NCBI GenBank assembly: GCA_000720805.1
Contig: JODI01000016.1
Coordinates: 191,308 to 255,307, forward strand
Origin: Streptomyces violaceoruber
GTDB taxonomy: Bacteria > Actinomycetota > Actinomycetes > Streptomycetales > Streptomycetaceae
Direction of reading: 5' to 3'
Length of the DNA stretch: 64,000 nt
This document shows positions 30,680-40,774 of the stretch, one piece after another (position 1 is the first letter of the stretch; each line of letters starts with the position of its first letter). The position numbers were made by a program, and so were the translations under genes. The notes under the pieces were generated by a model that ran no database searches, was not told the origin of the DNA, and worked only from the letters and a program-made list of their open reading frames with translations.

Positions 30680-33105
30680 AGACCGACCGCGATCTGCTGG
30701 GCGATCTCGTGCGAGCGGTTCTCCCAGATGTCCTTGACGACCTCGAAGTACTTGTCCGTGTACGGGGCGAGCAGTTCCCGCTGGCCGGTCTGGACGAAGC
30801 CGCCGATGACGGCTTCCTGGACGGCGTTCGGCAGCTTGTCGGACTCGACGACCGACGCCCACGCCTCCGCCTTGGCCTCCTCGGTCGGGCGGGCGGCCCG
30901 GGCGGTGGCCGCGTGCCGCTCGCCGGCGGCCGTCTTGTCGCGCTCGTACTCGCCGGCGATCTCCGCCTCGTCGTAGCGGCCCACCGCGGCCAGCCGCTGG
31001 ACGAACGACCAGCGCAGCTCGGTGTCGACGGCCAGGCCCTCGATGGTCTGCGTGCCCTCCAGCAGGGCGTCGAGCAGGTCGAGCTGCTCCGGCGTACGGG
31101 CGGTCGCGGCGAACGCCCGCGCCCAGGCCAGCTGGTGGTCGCTGCCCGGCGCCGCCGACCGCAGGTGGGCCAGCGTGGCGTCGGTCCAGCGGGTCAGCAG
31201 GGCCTCGCGTGCGGCCGGGTCGGCGTACAGCTCGATCGCCAGCTTCACCTGGCGGTGCAGCGACTGCACGACGCCGATGTCGGACTCCTTGCCGATGCCC
31301 GACAGGACGAGGGAGAGGTAGTCGCGGGTGGCGAGTTCGGCGTCCCGGGTCATGTCCCAGGCCGACGCCCAGCACAGGGCGCGGGGGAGGGAGGACTCGA
31401 AGTCGCCGAGGTGCTCGGTGACGAAGGCGAGGGACTGCTCGTCCAGGCGAACCTTCGCGTAGGAGAGGTCGTCGTCGTTCAGCAGCACCACGGCGGGACG
31501 TCGCTTGCCGACCAGCTGCGGTACGGCGGTCAGCTCGCCGTCCACGTCCAACTCGATGCGCTCGTCGCGGACCAGCTTGCCGCTGGACTCGTCGAGTTCG
31601 TACAGACCGACCGCGATCCGGTGCGGACGCAGCGTCGGCTCGCCCTTGGCGCCGGCGGGCAGGGCGGGGGCCTCCTGGCGGATCGCGAAGGACGTGACGA
31701 CACCGCCCGCGTCCGTCTCGATCTGCGGACGCAGGACGTTGATGCCGGCGGTCTCCAGCCACGCCTTCGACCAGGACTTCAGGTCACGCCCGGAGGTCGT
31801 CTCCAGGGCGCCCAGCAGGTCGGACAGGCGCGTGTTGCCGTACGCGTGCGCCTTGAAGTACGCCTGTACGCCCGCGAAGAACTCGTCCTCGCCGACGTAC
31901 GCGACGAGCTGCTTCAGCACGGAGGCGCCCTTGGCGTACGTGATGCCGTCGAAGTTGACCAGGACGTCGTCCAGGTCGCTGATGTCCGCCATGATCGGGT
32001 GCGTGGAGGGCAGCTGGTCCTGCCGGTACGCCCAGGTCTTCATGGAGTTGGCGAACGTCGTCCAGGAGTGCGGCCAGCGCGAGCCGGGCGCGGCGGCCTG
32101 GCAGGCGATGGAGGTGTAGGTGGCGAACGACTCGTTCAGCCACAGGTCGTTCCACCACTCCATGGTGACCAGGTCGCCGAACCACATGTGGGCCAGCTCG
32201 TGCAGGATGGTCTCGGCGCGCACCTCGTACGCGGCGTCGGTCACCTTCGACCGGAACACGTACTGGTCGCGGATGGTCACCGCGCCCGCGTTCTCCATCG
32301 CGCCCGCGTTGAACTCCGGCACGAACAGCTGGTCGTACTTCTTGAAGGGGTACGCGTAGTCGAACTTCTCCTGGAACCAGTCGAAGCCCTGCCGGGTGAC
32401 CTCGAAGATGGCGTCCGAGTCGAGGTGTTCGGCGAGCGAGGGCCGGCAGTAGATGCCGAGCGGCACCGACTGGCCGTCCTTCTCGTACACGCTGTGCACC
32501 GAGTGGTACGGGCCGACGATCAGCGCGGTGATGTACGTCGAGATGCGCGGCGTCGGCTCGAAGGTCCAGACGCTGTCCTTCGGCTCCGGGGTGGGCGAGT
32601 TGGAGATGACCGTCCAGCCCTCCGGCGCCCGCACGGTGAACTGGAAGGTCGCCTTCAGGTCGGGCTGCTCGAAGCTCGCGAAGACCCTGCGCGCGTCCGG
32701 CACCTCGAACTGGGTGTAGAGGTAGGCCTGGTTGTCGACCGGGTCGACGAACCGGTGCAACCCCTCACCGGTGTTGGTGTATGCGCAGTCGGCGACGACC
32801 CGCAGGATGTTGCGGCCCTCCAGCAGCCCGGGCAGCGTGATCCGGGAGTCCGCGAAGAGCTCGGCGGGGTCGAGTTGGTCACCGTTGAGGGCGATCTCGT
32901 GAACGGTCGGGGCGACCAGGTCGATGAAGGACTCCGCGGCGCCGTCCGCGTCGCTCTCGGCGACATCGAAGCGCACCGTGGTCACGGACCTGTAGGTACC
33001 GCCCTCCTGCGCGCCGGAGAGGTCGAGTTCGATCTCGTACGAGTCAACGGTGAGCAGCTTCGCCCGCTGCTGCGCCTCTTCGCGAGTCAGGTTGGTGCCA
33101 GGCAC
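30517..33105 (-). CDS. pepN: Aminopeptidase N (M1 family), paralog 1
   Basis: This 862-aa zinc metallopeptidase removes N-terminal residues from peptides in the cytoplasm. GAMEN (near residue 268) recognises the substrate N-terminus. HELAH (near 301) and the downstream NES Glu (WLNESF) bind zinc. The C-terminal half is the ERAP1-type helical domain. The GTG start at 33105 follows GAGGAG by 9 bases. A second M1 gene lies at 44917-47499. Confidence 0.96.
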   Translation of the reverse strand: MPGTNLTREEAQQRAKLLTVDSYEIELDLSGAQEGGTYRSVTTVRFDVAESDADGAAESFIDLVAPTVHEIALNGDQLDPAELFADSRITLPGLLEGRNILRVVADCAYTNTGEGLHRFVDPVDNQAYLYTQFEVPDARRVFASFEQPDLKATFQFTVRAPEGWTVISNSPTPEPKDSVWTFEPTPRISTYITALIVGPYHSVHSVYEKDGQSVPLGIYCRPSLAEHLDSDAIFEVTRQGFDWFQEKFDYAYPFKKYDQLFVPEFNAGAMENAGAVTIRDQYVFRSKVTDAAYEVRAETILHELAHMWFGDLVTMEWWNDLWLNESFATYTSIACQAAAPGSRWPHSWTTFANSMKTWAYRQDQLPSTHPIMADISDLDDVLVNFDGITYAKGASVLKQLVAYVGEDEFFAGVQAYFKAHAYGNTRLSDLLGALETTSGRDLKSWSKAWLETAGINVLRPQIETDAGGVVTSFAIRQEAPALPAGAKGEPTLRPHRIAVGLYELDESSGKLVRDERIELDVDGELTAVPQLVGKRRPAVVLLNDDDLSYAKVRLDEQSLAFVTEHLGDFESSLPRALCWASAWDMTRDAELATRDYLSLVLSGIGKESDIGVVQSLHRQVKLAIELYADPAAREALLTRWTDATLAHLRSAAPGSDHQLAWARAFAATARTPEQLDLLDALLEGTQTIEGLAVDTELRWSFVQRLAAVGRYDEAEIAGEYERDKTAAGERHAATARAARPTEEAKAEAWASVVESDKLPNAVQEAVIGGFVQTGQRELLAPYTDKYFEVVKDIWENRSHEIAQQIAVGLYPSIQVSEETLRRTDEWLASAEPSAALRRLISESRAGVERALKAQAADAAAAE

Positions 33106-33217
33106 GCGGTCATCTCCTCGTCATGGGGTGGTTCGGCCATCCTTCCACGGGAGGTACGGGGAAGGCGATGTCCGTTTACCGCCGGTGGGCGGGTCGGACG
33201 GGCACCAGCCTGAGGAG

Positions 33218-33262
33218 ATGACGACAGGCATGACGACAGACATGACGACAGACATGACGACG
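33218..33262. repeat. 12-bp tandem repeat carrying four in-frame start codons
   Basis: ATGACGACAGGC, ATGACGACAGAC, ATGACGACAGAC and a partial fourth copy ATGACGACG. The in-frame period means copy changes keep the gene readable while moving the ribosome-site-to-ATG distance. Confidence 0.85.
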
Positions 33263-33730
33263 TACCTCGCACACCCGGTCGACCGGGTGGCCCTGAAGGA
33301 ACTGCGCGTGATCGACGACGCGGGACGCGAGACGGTCCCCGTCACCGACGACGAGGGCGGCGCCCCCCTCCGCTGCTGCCTGCGCCGCAGCGAACCGGGA
33401 GAGCGCATCGCCCTGGTCTCCTACGCCCCGTTGCGCCGCTGGGCGGCGGAGACGGGCGTCGATCCAGGGGCGTACGACGAGCAGGGCCCCGTCTTCATCC
33501 ACGCGGAGGAATGCGCGGGACAGGAGGGCGACGGCCTGCCCTTCGCCGACGAGCACCGGACGGTCCGCCGGTACTCGGGGGAGGGGCACATTCTGGGCGG
33601 GCGGCTGGTGAAGGGGCCCGAGGCGCTCGAGGCGGCCTTCGCGGAGGCGTTCGCCGATCCGGAGGTGGCGGTGGTACATGTGCGGGCGGTGGAGTACGGG
33701 TGTTTCCTCTATGCGGTGGGCAGGGGGTAG
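33218..33730 (+). CDS. DUF1203 domain protein with tandem start codons
   Basis: The product is 170 aa or less. The body matches the small DUF1203 family of unknown function (DDEGGAPLRCCLRRSEPGER, PVFIHAEEC, GCFLYAVGRG). The N-terminus is four 12-base repeats, each MTTG/MTTD, giving in-frame ATGs at 33218, 33230, 33242 and 33254. The GAGGAG site is flush with the first ATG and 10 bases or so from the second, so initiation at 33230 is more likely. Confidence 0.8.
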   Translation: MTTGMTTDMTTDMTTYLAHPVDRVALKELRVIDDAGRETVPVTDDEGGAPLRCCLRRSEPGERIALVSYAPLRRWAAETGVDPGAYDEQGPVFIHAEECAGQEGDGLPFADEHRTVRRYSGEGHILGGRLVKGPEALEAAFAEAFADPEVAVVHVRAVEYGCFLYAVGRG

Positions 33731-33785
33731 TCGCCGCGCGGTGGTACCAGACGCGGCGCTGCGGCGGCATCCGGCTCTCCGAGTA

Positions 33786-33834
33786 CGCGGAAGGGGGCGC
33801 CCACCGGTGTGACCGGTGGGCGCCCCCTTCCGCG
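33786..33834. terminator. Strong bidirectional terminator, DUF1203 gene / asd
   Basis: A perfect 23-bp stem (CGCGGAAGGGGGCGCCCACC arm and its complement) with a 3-base GTG loop lies between two convergent genes, ending 16 bases from the asd stop. Confidence 0.92.
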
Positions 33835-33850
33835 TGCGTACGGACCGGCG

Positions 33851-35197
<1,347 letters not shown>

Positions 35198-35734
35198 GTG
35201 CTGCGCAGGAAGGCCCGCCGCGCCCACGGGGACGTAGGGGACGGGCTCGACGACCCGCTGGACGCGGCTCAGGAACGCCGGGTGCGAGCGGTGCTCGCCC
35301 TGGGCGGGGTGCCGCAGGCGGACCTGCCGGACGGGGTGCAGCAGGTCCGCCTGCGGTTGCTGGAGCGGGTGGCGCGCGGGGACGAGGCGCCGCGTGACGT
35401 GTCCGCGTGGGCGGCGGTCGTCGCCTCCAACCTGGCCGTGGACTGGCACCGGGCCAAGCGCCGCCAGGAACGCGTCGGCGAACGCCTGGCCTCCCTGCGT
35501 CAGGTGGAACACCCCTCCGGCGAGGACACCAGCCTGCTCTCCCTCGCCGTCGCCCGGGGCCTGGACGAGCTGCCCGACGCCCAGCGCCAGGTCGTCGTCC
35601 TGCGCTTCTACGCCGACCTGCCGGTGCGCGGGATCGCCGAGGAGCTCGGCATCCCGGAGGGCACGGTCAAGAGCAGGCTGCACACGGCGGTCCGGGCCCT
35701 GCGGGCCCGTCTGCACGAGGACGAGGTGGTGTGA
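35198..35734 (+). CDS. Sigma-70 family (ECF-type) RNA polymerase sigma factor
   Basis: The product is 178 aa from GTG 35198, which has AGGGGAGGGG about 6 bases upstream; GTGs at 35180 and 35192 are in frame. Region 2 is less canonical (SAWAAVVASNLAVDWHRAKR), while region 4 is clear (LDELPDAQRQVVVLRFYADL, LGIPEGTVKSRLHTAVRAL). One base separates its stop from the next gene, a single-span membrane protein that may be its anti-sigma. Confidence 0.85.
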   Translation: MLRRKARRAHGDVGDGLDDPLDAAQERRVRAVLALGGVPQADLPDGVQQVRLRLLERVARGDEAPRDVSAWAAVVASNLAVDWHRAKRRQERVGERLASLRQVEHPSGEDTSLLSLAVARGLDELPDAQRQVVVLRFYADLPVRGIAEELGIPEGTVKSRLHTAVRALRARLHEDEVV

Positions 35735-35735
35735 C

Positions 35736-36461
35736 ATGACCGCCGACCACGAGGGACCCGCCGGCCTGGACGGCCTGATGGCCGCACTCACCGACGATCC
35801 GCTCCCGGACGAGGCCCGCGCGGACGCCGCCTTCCTGGCGGAGCACCGGGCGGCCCAGGCCGATCTCGCGGTGCTGCGGGAACAGCTCGGGATCATCGGC
35901 AACGCCCTCGGGGAACCCCCGCCGGCTGTGAAGCCCGTTCCCGTACGTCCCGTGCGTCCCCCACGGACCCGCCGGCGTGCCCGCGACCTCGCCTTCGGCA
36001 CCCTCGCGGTGGCCGCCGTCGCGGCCGTGCTGTCGGGCATGGCCTGGCTGCTGACGCAGGCGGGGGGAGGCGTCGGCGCCGCCTCGGACAGCGGCGGTGA
36101 CAGCGCGGCGTCCAAGCAGGTCTCCGGCGCACGCTTCGGCAGCCCCCGCTATCTGGCCTGCGCCCGCACGGTCGCCGAGGGCACGGTCACCCGCCTCGAA
36201 CAGCTCCCCGACGACGAACAGCTGCTCGTCACCGTGCGCGTGACCCGCTCCTACAAACCGGCGAAGAGCCGGGACGAGCTGACCTACGCGGTCGGCCGGT
36301 ACGACGTCCCCGACCTGGCGAAGGGCGACCAGGTACTGCTCGGCGTGCCCGACGACACCACCACGCCGGACCACTGGGTGGTCGGCGAGCAGGAGGTCGC
36401 CCGGGAACGGGCCGGGATCATCGCGTCGCTGCCCGAGTCACGCGCGATCACCTGCGGATGA
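35736..36461 (+). CDS. Single-TM membrane protein, putative sigma partner
   Basis: The product is 241 aa. The cytoplasmic N-terminus (about 1-85) has LMAALTDDPLPDEARADAAF, resembling the start of several Streptomyces anti-sigma proteins but without a zf-HC2 motif. One span (AFGTLAVAAVAAVLSGMAWL) precedes an extracytoplasmic domain of about 130 residues with two cysteines (LACART and AITCG). ATG 35736 is 1 base after the sigma stop, so the pair is coupled. The anti-sigma role is inference. Confidence 0.75.
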   Translation: MTADHEGPAGLDGLMAALTDDPLPDEARADAAFLAEHRAAQADLAVLREQLGIIGNALGEPPPAVKPVPVRPVRPPRTRRRARDLAFGTLAVAAVAAVLSGMAWLLTQAGGGVGAASDSGGDSAASKQVSGARFGSPRYLACARTVAEGTVTRLEQLPDDEQLLVTVRVTRSYKPAKSRDELTYAVGRYDVPDLAKGDQVLLGVPDDTTTPDHWVVGEQEVARERAGIIASLPESRAITCG

Positions 36462-36472
36462 GCCCATGAGGA

Positions 36473-36506
36473 AGGGGCGGGCGCCCAGGCACGGGCGCCC
36501 GCCCCT
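36473..36506. terminator. Bidirectional terminator
   Basis: A perfect 14-bp stem AGGGGCGGGCGCCC/GGGCGCCCGCCCCT with a 6-base loop lies between the sigma-partner gene and the convergent S8 peptidase gene. Confidence 0.88.
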
Positions 36507-36523
36507 CAGCCGTACCGGATCGG

Positions 36524-39500
36524 TTACGGCGTGACCTTCTCGATCTTCACGCTGCCGGTGCCCGCGACCGTGCCGCGGGCGTTGACCAGCTGGACCTGGC
36601 CGAAGAACTCACGGCCCTCCGGGGCGGCCGCGGCGGCGGTGACGCTGCCGGAGACGGTCGCCGAGTCGCCCGTGCCGAGCTTCACCGGCGTCGAACCGTC
36701 GACGGTGACCGTGCCGAGCGCGGCGGAGAAGAACACGTCCTGGTAGTCGTACGCGGTGGAACCGGACGGGACCGCGTAGCCGACGACCTCGATGGTGTAC
36801 GTGCCGGCGGCCGGGGCGGGGACCGAGACCGCCTCCTCCGAGTCACCGTCGGCGGAGAGGCCCACCTGGGTGCCGGCCGCGTTCTTCACGACCAGGTCCA
36901 GGTCGGCCGCCGGGTCGGAGACGTTGCCGATGGCGACGTCCAGCGACTTGGCGCCCGCGGGCACCTCGACCGTGGTGGTGTGGGTCTCGCCCTGTGCGAT
37001 GGTCGGCCGGGCCGACTTGGCGGAGCCGAGCGGGCCGCCGACCAGCTTGCCGTCGATCGCGGCGAAGCCGTTGGTCACCTTCCAGGAGGCGGTGGCCGGG
37101 GTGCCGACCTTGGCCTCGGGAACGGTCACGGTCTCCGGGTCGAAGACCGCGCCGAGGACGGAGACGTCCAGCTTGTACGGGTTGTCGAGGAGCGGCGACG
37201 TACGGCGCGACTCGACCTCGATCTCCCAGACGCCCGGCACCGGGTCGGCGTACGAACGCACGTCCGGCTTGCAGCCGTTGCCGTCGAGGTAGTTGTTGTA
37301 GCAGTACGGGGTGCTGGTGTTGTCCACCGGGACGCCGTACGGGTGGATGGCGATGAACCGCGTCTGGCTCTTGCCCTTCAGCCCGCCGATCGCGACCTCG
37401 AGGGACTTGGCGCCCTCGGGGACGGTCACGAAGTACGACCGGGTGCTGTTGCGCTGCACCGAGGAGGAGGCCGCGTAGGTGTACTTGACCGGCGCGGACA
37501 CCACGACCGTCGACAGGACCTGCTGGTCGACGCCCGTGGTCTTCGGGTCGTCGACCTCGAGGATCGCGCTCTTGAGGCCCGCGGACCTCGGCGCGGCCTG
37601 GACCTTGACGGTCACCGGCTGGTTCAGCGGCAGCCTCACCTCGTCCGAGCCGAGGATCCGGAACGTCTGCGCCGCGTTGTTCTCGAAGGACAGCTCGTGA
37701 CGGACCGGCTTGTCGGAGCCGGAGGTACGGGTGATCGTGACGTCGTACGTCTTCTTCTGGCCGGCCTTGAGGCCGCCCTCACGGTCGTACAGGCCCGTGC
37801 CGGAGCCCGGGGTCTCGAGGAACTGGTCGATCGCGGTGTCGACCGGTGCCTTCACCGTGTAGGTGTGGGCGGTGGCGCCGTCGCGGATCGCGTCCCAGGC
37901 GTCCTCGATGTCGATGAGGCCCGCTCCCTCCTCGTACGCCTGTACACCCTTGATGTGGTCGGCGGTCGAGGTGAGCGCGGTGCGCAGGGTGGCCGGGGTG
38001 AGGTCGATCCTCTTCGCCTTGGCGGCGGACAGCAGCAGCGCGGACGCGCCCGCGGCCTGCGGGGACGCCATCGAGGTGCCCTGGAGCATCGAGTAACCGG
38101 CCGGCAGGGTGTAGCCCGCCTCGGCGACCGGGGCGCCCGGCAGCCAGGTCTGGGTGGTGTTGATCGCGGCGCCCGGCGCGGACAGGGTCGGGGTGAAGCC
38201 GCCGTCCTCACGCGGGCCGCGCGAGGAGAACGGCATCATCGCGTACTTCTTCTCCACGACGGAGCCGTAGTTGGCGGCCCAGGTCTCCTTGGAGATGGTC
38301 GCGCCGACCGAGATGACCTTGTCGGCCAGGCCCGGGTCGCCGATGGTGTTGGCGCCGGGGCCGGAGTTTCCCGCCGAGATCACCAGCTGGACGCCGTAGG
38401 TGTCGATGAGGCGCGTGTACAGCAGGGCGCGGGCGTTGCTGCCGTCGTTCAGCGCGGGCAGGCCGCCGATCGACATGTTGACGATGTCGACGCCACGGTT
38501 GGCGACGAGGTCGATCATGCCCTCGGTGAGCGCCACGTTGGTGCAGCCGGGGCCGAACTCGCAGGCCCGGGACGAGACGATCTTCGCGCCCGGCGCGGCG
38601 CCGTTCATCTTCCCGCCGAACAGGCCGTTGGCGGCCGTGATGCCGGCGACGTGGGTGCCGTGTTCGCTGGAGATCATGCCGATGTTGACGTAGTCGGCCT
38701 TGGCGCCCGCGGCGTTGTAGACGACGTCCTTGCGGATCTCGACGACGAACGGGATGCGCTCGGCGACGTCGGTCGCCGGGTCGTCCGTGCCGAAGTAGCC
38801 GATTTGGTAGCCGTCCTTGTACGGCTTCATCGGCTGCTCGTCGGTGAAGTCGAGGTCGTCGTCGAGGTCGACGCGCACGGTGCCGGAGGCGGCGTCGTAC
38901 AGCGCGCCCCAGACGTCGGTCTTGTCGCCGTCGCGGTTGACGTCGCCCGCCTGGTCGCCGCCCGCGGTCGCGGACTCGTAGAAGTAGCTGAACTTGTACG
39001 AGCCGGCCGGGGCCTTGAACGTCTCGGCGCTGCCGCCGCGGGGGGTCGCGGTGAACGCCGGGCCCGCCGCCGAGGTGGTCATCCGCAGCCAGGAGCCGTC
39101 GCCGTCGGAGACGGGGTCGGTCGAGGTCACCCAGTCGACGATCTTCCGCTCGCCGGTGCTGGTCTTCTGCAGCGCCGGGTGGGCGAGGTCCACGCCCGAG
39201 TCGAGGATGCCGATGGTGACACCGCGGCCGTCCGCCTTCGGGTGGTCCCGCACGAAGTCGACGGCGCCCGTCTCGAAGGACGGGTTGTACGGGTTCTCGG
39301 CGGGCGTCTTCCTGCCCGGCGCCGGGTAGGAGGCGGTGCCCTTGCCGCCCTTGTCCGCGGCGCCCTCGGCGGTGTCCGCGGCCGGAGACGGGTCGTCCAG
39401 CACGATCTCCTGGCGCAGGTCGATGCCGTGCACGGAGGAGAGCTTGGTGGCGGCGGCGATGGCCGCGTCCGCCCTGCCGGTCGGGACGGTGGCGCGGACG

Positions 39501-39838
39501 TAGCCGAGCTTGTCGTAGGTCTTGCCGACCAGGCCGCCCTGGACCGCGTCGAGCTGTGCGGCGACCTGCTCGGTCTGCCCGGGGGCGGTCGCGACCATCA
39601 GCGTGACGCTCTTGTCGCCGTCGGCCTTGGCCTCGGCGAGCGCGTCGGCGTCGTCGGACCCCAGTTTGTCGTGGGCGGACTTGACGCTGGGGTCGGCCGC
39701 GACGGGTGCGTCGTCGGCGGCCAGGGCCATGGGTATCGGCCCCGCGGCGGAGAGTGCGGCCACCAGACCGGCGGCCGCGGCGATCCGGACCACGCGTCTC
39801 ACGCCGGATATCGGATCGCGCTGGGCGGTGTGGGTCAT
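36524..39838 (-). CDS. Large secreted subtilisin-like (S8) serine peptidase
   Basis: The product is 1104 aa from ATG 39838 (AAGGG 6-8 bases upstream; an ATG at 39844 abuts that site). A Sec signal ends at PMALA-ADD. A pro-domain (about 70-140) is followed by the S8 domain with catalytic Asp near 213 (GILDSGVDLAHP), His near 393 (EHGTHVAGI), oxyanion Asn (SAGNSGPG) and Ser near 590 (GTSMASPQAAG). Two insert/C-terminal beta domains follow (about 660-1100, VTVPEGAKSLEVAIGGLKG). It probably degrades extracellular protein. Confidence 0.93.
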   Translation of the reverse strand: MTHTAQRDPISGVRRVVRIAAAAGLVAALSAAGPIPMALAADDAPVAADPSVKSAHDKLGSDDADALAEAKADGDKSVTLMVATAPGQTEQVAAQLDAVQGGLVGKTYDKLGYVRATVPTGRADAAIAAATKLSSVHGIDLRQEIVLDDPSPAADTAEGAADKGGKGTASYPAPGRKTPAENPYNPSFETGAVDFVRDHPKADGRGVTIGILDSGVDLAHPALQKTSTGERKIVDWVTSTDPVSDGDGSWLRMTTSAAGPAFTATPRGGSAETFKAPAGSYKFSYFYESATAGGDQAGDVNRDGDKTDVWGALYDAASGTVRVDLDDDLDFTDEQPMKPYKDGYQIGYFGTDDPATDVAERIPFVVEIRKDVVYNAAGAKADYVNIGMISSEHGTHVAGITAANGLFGGKMNGAAPGAKIVSSRACEFGPGCTNVALTEGMIDLVANRGVDIVNMSIGGLPALNDGSNARALLYTRLIDTYGVQLVISAGNSGPGANTIGDPGLADKVISVGATISKETWAANYGSVVEKKYAMMPFSSRGPREDGGFTPTLSAPGAAINTTQTWLPGAPVAEAGYTLPAGYSMLQGTSMASPQAAGASALLLSAAKAKRIDLTPATLRTALTSTADHIKGVQAYEEGAGLIDIEDAWDAIRDGATAHTYTVKAPVDTAIDQFLETPGSGTGLYDREGGLKAGQKKTYDVTITRTSGSDKPVRHELSFENNAAQTFRILGSDEVRLPLNQPVTVKVQAAPRSAGLKSAILEVDDPKTTGVDQQVLSTVVVSAPVKYTYAASSSVQRNSTRSYFVTVPEGAKSLEVAIGGLKGKSQTRFIAIHPYGVPVDNTSTPYCYNNYLDGNGCKPDVRSYADPVPGVWEIEVESRRTSPLLDNPYKLDVSVLGAVFDPETVTVPEAKVGTPATASWKVTNGFAAIDGKLVGGPLGSAKSARPTIAQGETHTTTVEVPAGAKSLDVAIGNVSDPAADLDLVVKNAAGTQVGLSADGDSEEAVSVPAPAAGTYTIEVVGYAVPSGSTAYDYQDVFFSAALGTVTVDGSTPVKLGTGDSATVSGSVTAAAAAPEGREFFGQVQLVNARGTVAGTGSVKIEKVTP

Positions 39839-40080
39839 CGGCATCCCTTGTAGGTAAAGGAACGAGCGGGGTGCGACCGGAACCGATCGATCCCGGCCGC
39901 TTCGATCCGGATTGCGATCCCGGACGGGCGCACAGCTTTACCGATGAGAAAGATGTTTAGTGAGAGTTGACCGAATCGATATGGACGCATGGGGAAAACC
40001 CCCTATGCGCTCGACGGAGACGAGTTCCGAAAAGGGGCAAGTCGACCGAGCGGCGGCCGTCGGCGGGTTAACGTCCCTGG
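39839..40080. other. Intergenic region, S8 peptidase / Nudix genes
   Basis: About 240 bases include an unusually AT-rich stretch (39930-39990), probably the promoter region for one or both divergent genes. No ORF is supported. Confidence 0.35.
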
Positions 40081-40575
40081 ATGCGAAGGAAGTTGAGGGT
40101 GGCGGCCTACGCCATATGCGTGCGTGACGGACAGCTCCTGCTCTCCCGCTCCCCGGCGCTGGACGGCGGACCGCCGGAGTGGGTACTGCCCGGCGGGGGC
40201 ATGGAGCACGGCGAGGACCCCTACGACACCGTCGTACGGGAGGTGGCCGAGGAGACCGGCTACCGCATCGACGTCACCGGCCTGCTCGGCGTCGACTCCT
40301 TTCACAGCGTCCTCCCCGGCCGCCTCCAACGCCCCCTCGACCATCACGGCGTACGGCTCGTCTACGAGGGCAGGGTCACCGGCGGCGAACTGCGCTACGA
40401 GATCGGCGGCTCCACCGACATGGCCGCCTGGCACGACCTGGACGCCGTGCCCGCGCTGAACCTGGTGCCGATGGTCGGGATCGGGCTGCGGCTGTGGCGT
40501 GAGCGGCCGGCCGCCGGGCGGCTCGAACCCGGTCCGGGAACAGCTCCCCTACCCGGAAAGATGAACACGGAGTAG
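40081..40575 (+). CDS. Nudix hydrolase
   Basis: The product is 164 aa. The full Nudix box reads GGGMEHGEDPYDTVV then REVAEETGYRI (residues about 39-64), with the metal-binding REVAEE intact. Family enzymes hydrolyse nucleoside diphosphates linked to another moiety; the substrate cannot be read from the sequence. Confidence 0.92.
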   Translation: MRRKLRVAAYAICVRDGQLLLSRSPALDGGPPEWVLPGGGMEHGEDPYDTVVREVAEETGYRIDVTGLLGVDSFHSVLPGRLQRPLDHHGVRLVYEGRVTGGELRYEIGGSTDMAAWHDLDAVPALNLVPMVGIGLRLWRERPAAGRLEPGPGTAPLPGKMNTE

Positions 40576-40774
40576 CCGTCCCCGGGCCGTTGGGGGTGCG
40601 GTCGAGGACGCGCAGGCTAGCCCAAGATCCACGTACGGTGATCGGCGCTGCGCGTTGCCGCCTCGTTCACGCGCAGGTCATACCCGGTGCCAACGATCGG
40701 TAGTGAGCGGGATGTTCGCGACAGCGACCGCCCGCGACCACTGCCGACGCGTTCGCACTCGGGGAGATCGCGCC

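Noticed and set aside
29416..33213. Very long plus-strand open frame (about 1265 codons) opposite pepN
   Set aside because: It is antisense to a complete aminopeptidase N with all catalytic motifs. High-GC codon use leaves the complementary frame open by chance, and the composition is Arg/Gly/Val-rich without domains.
36980..39853. Plus-strand open frame of about 957 codons opposite the S8 peptidase
   Set aside because: Antisense shadow of a clear secreted peptidase; no ribosome site and no domain.
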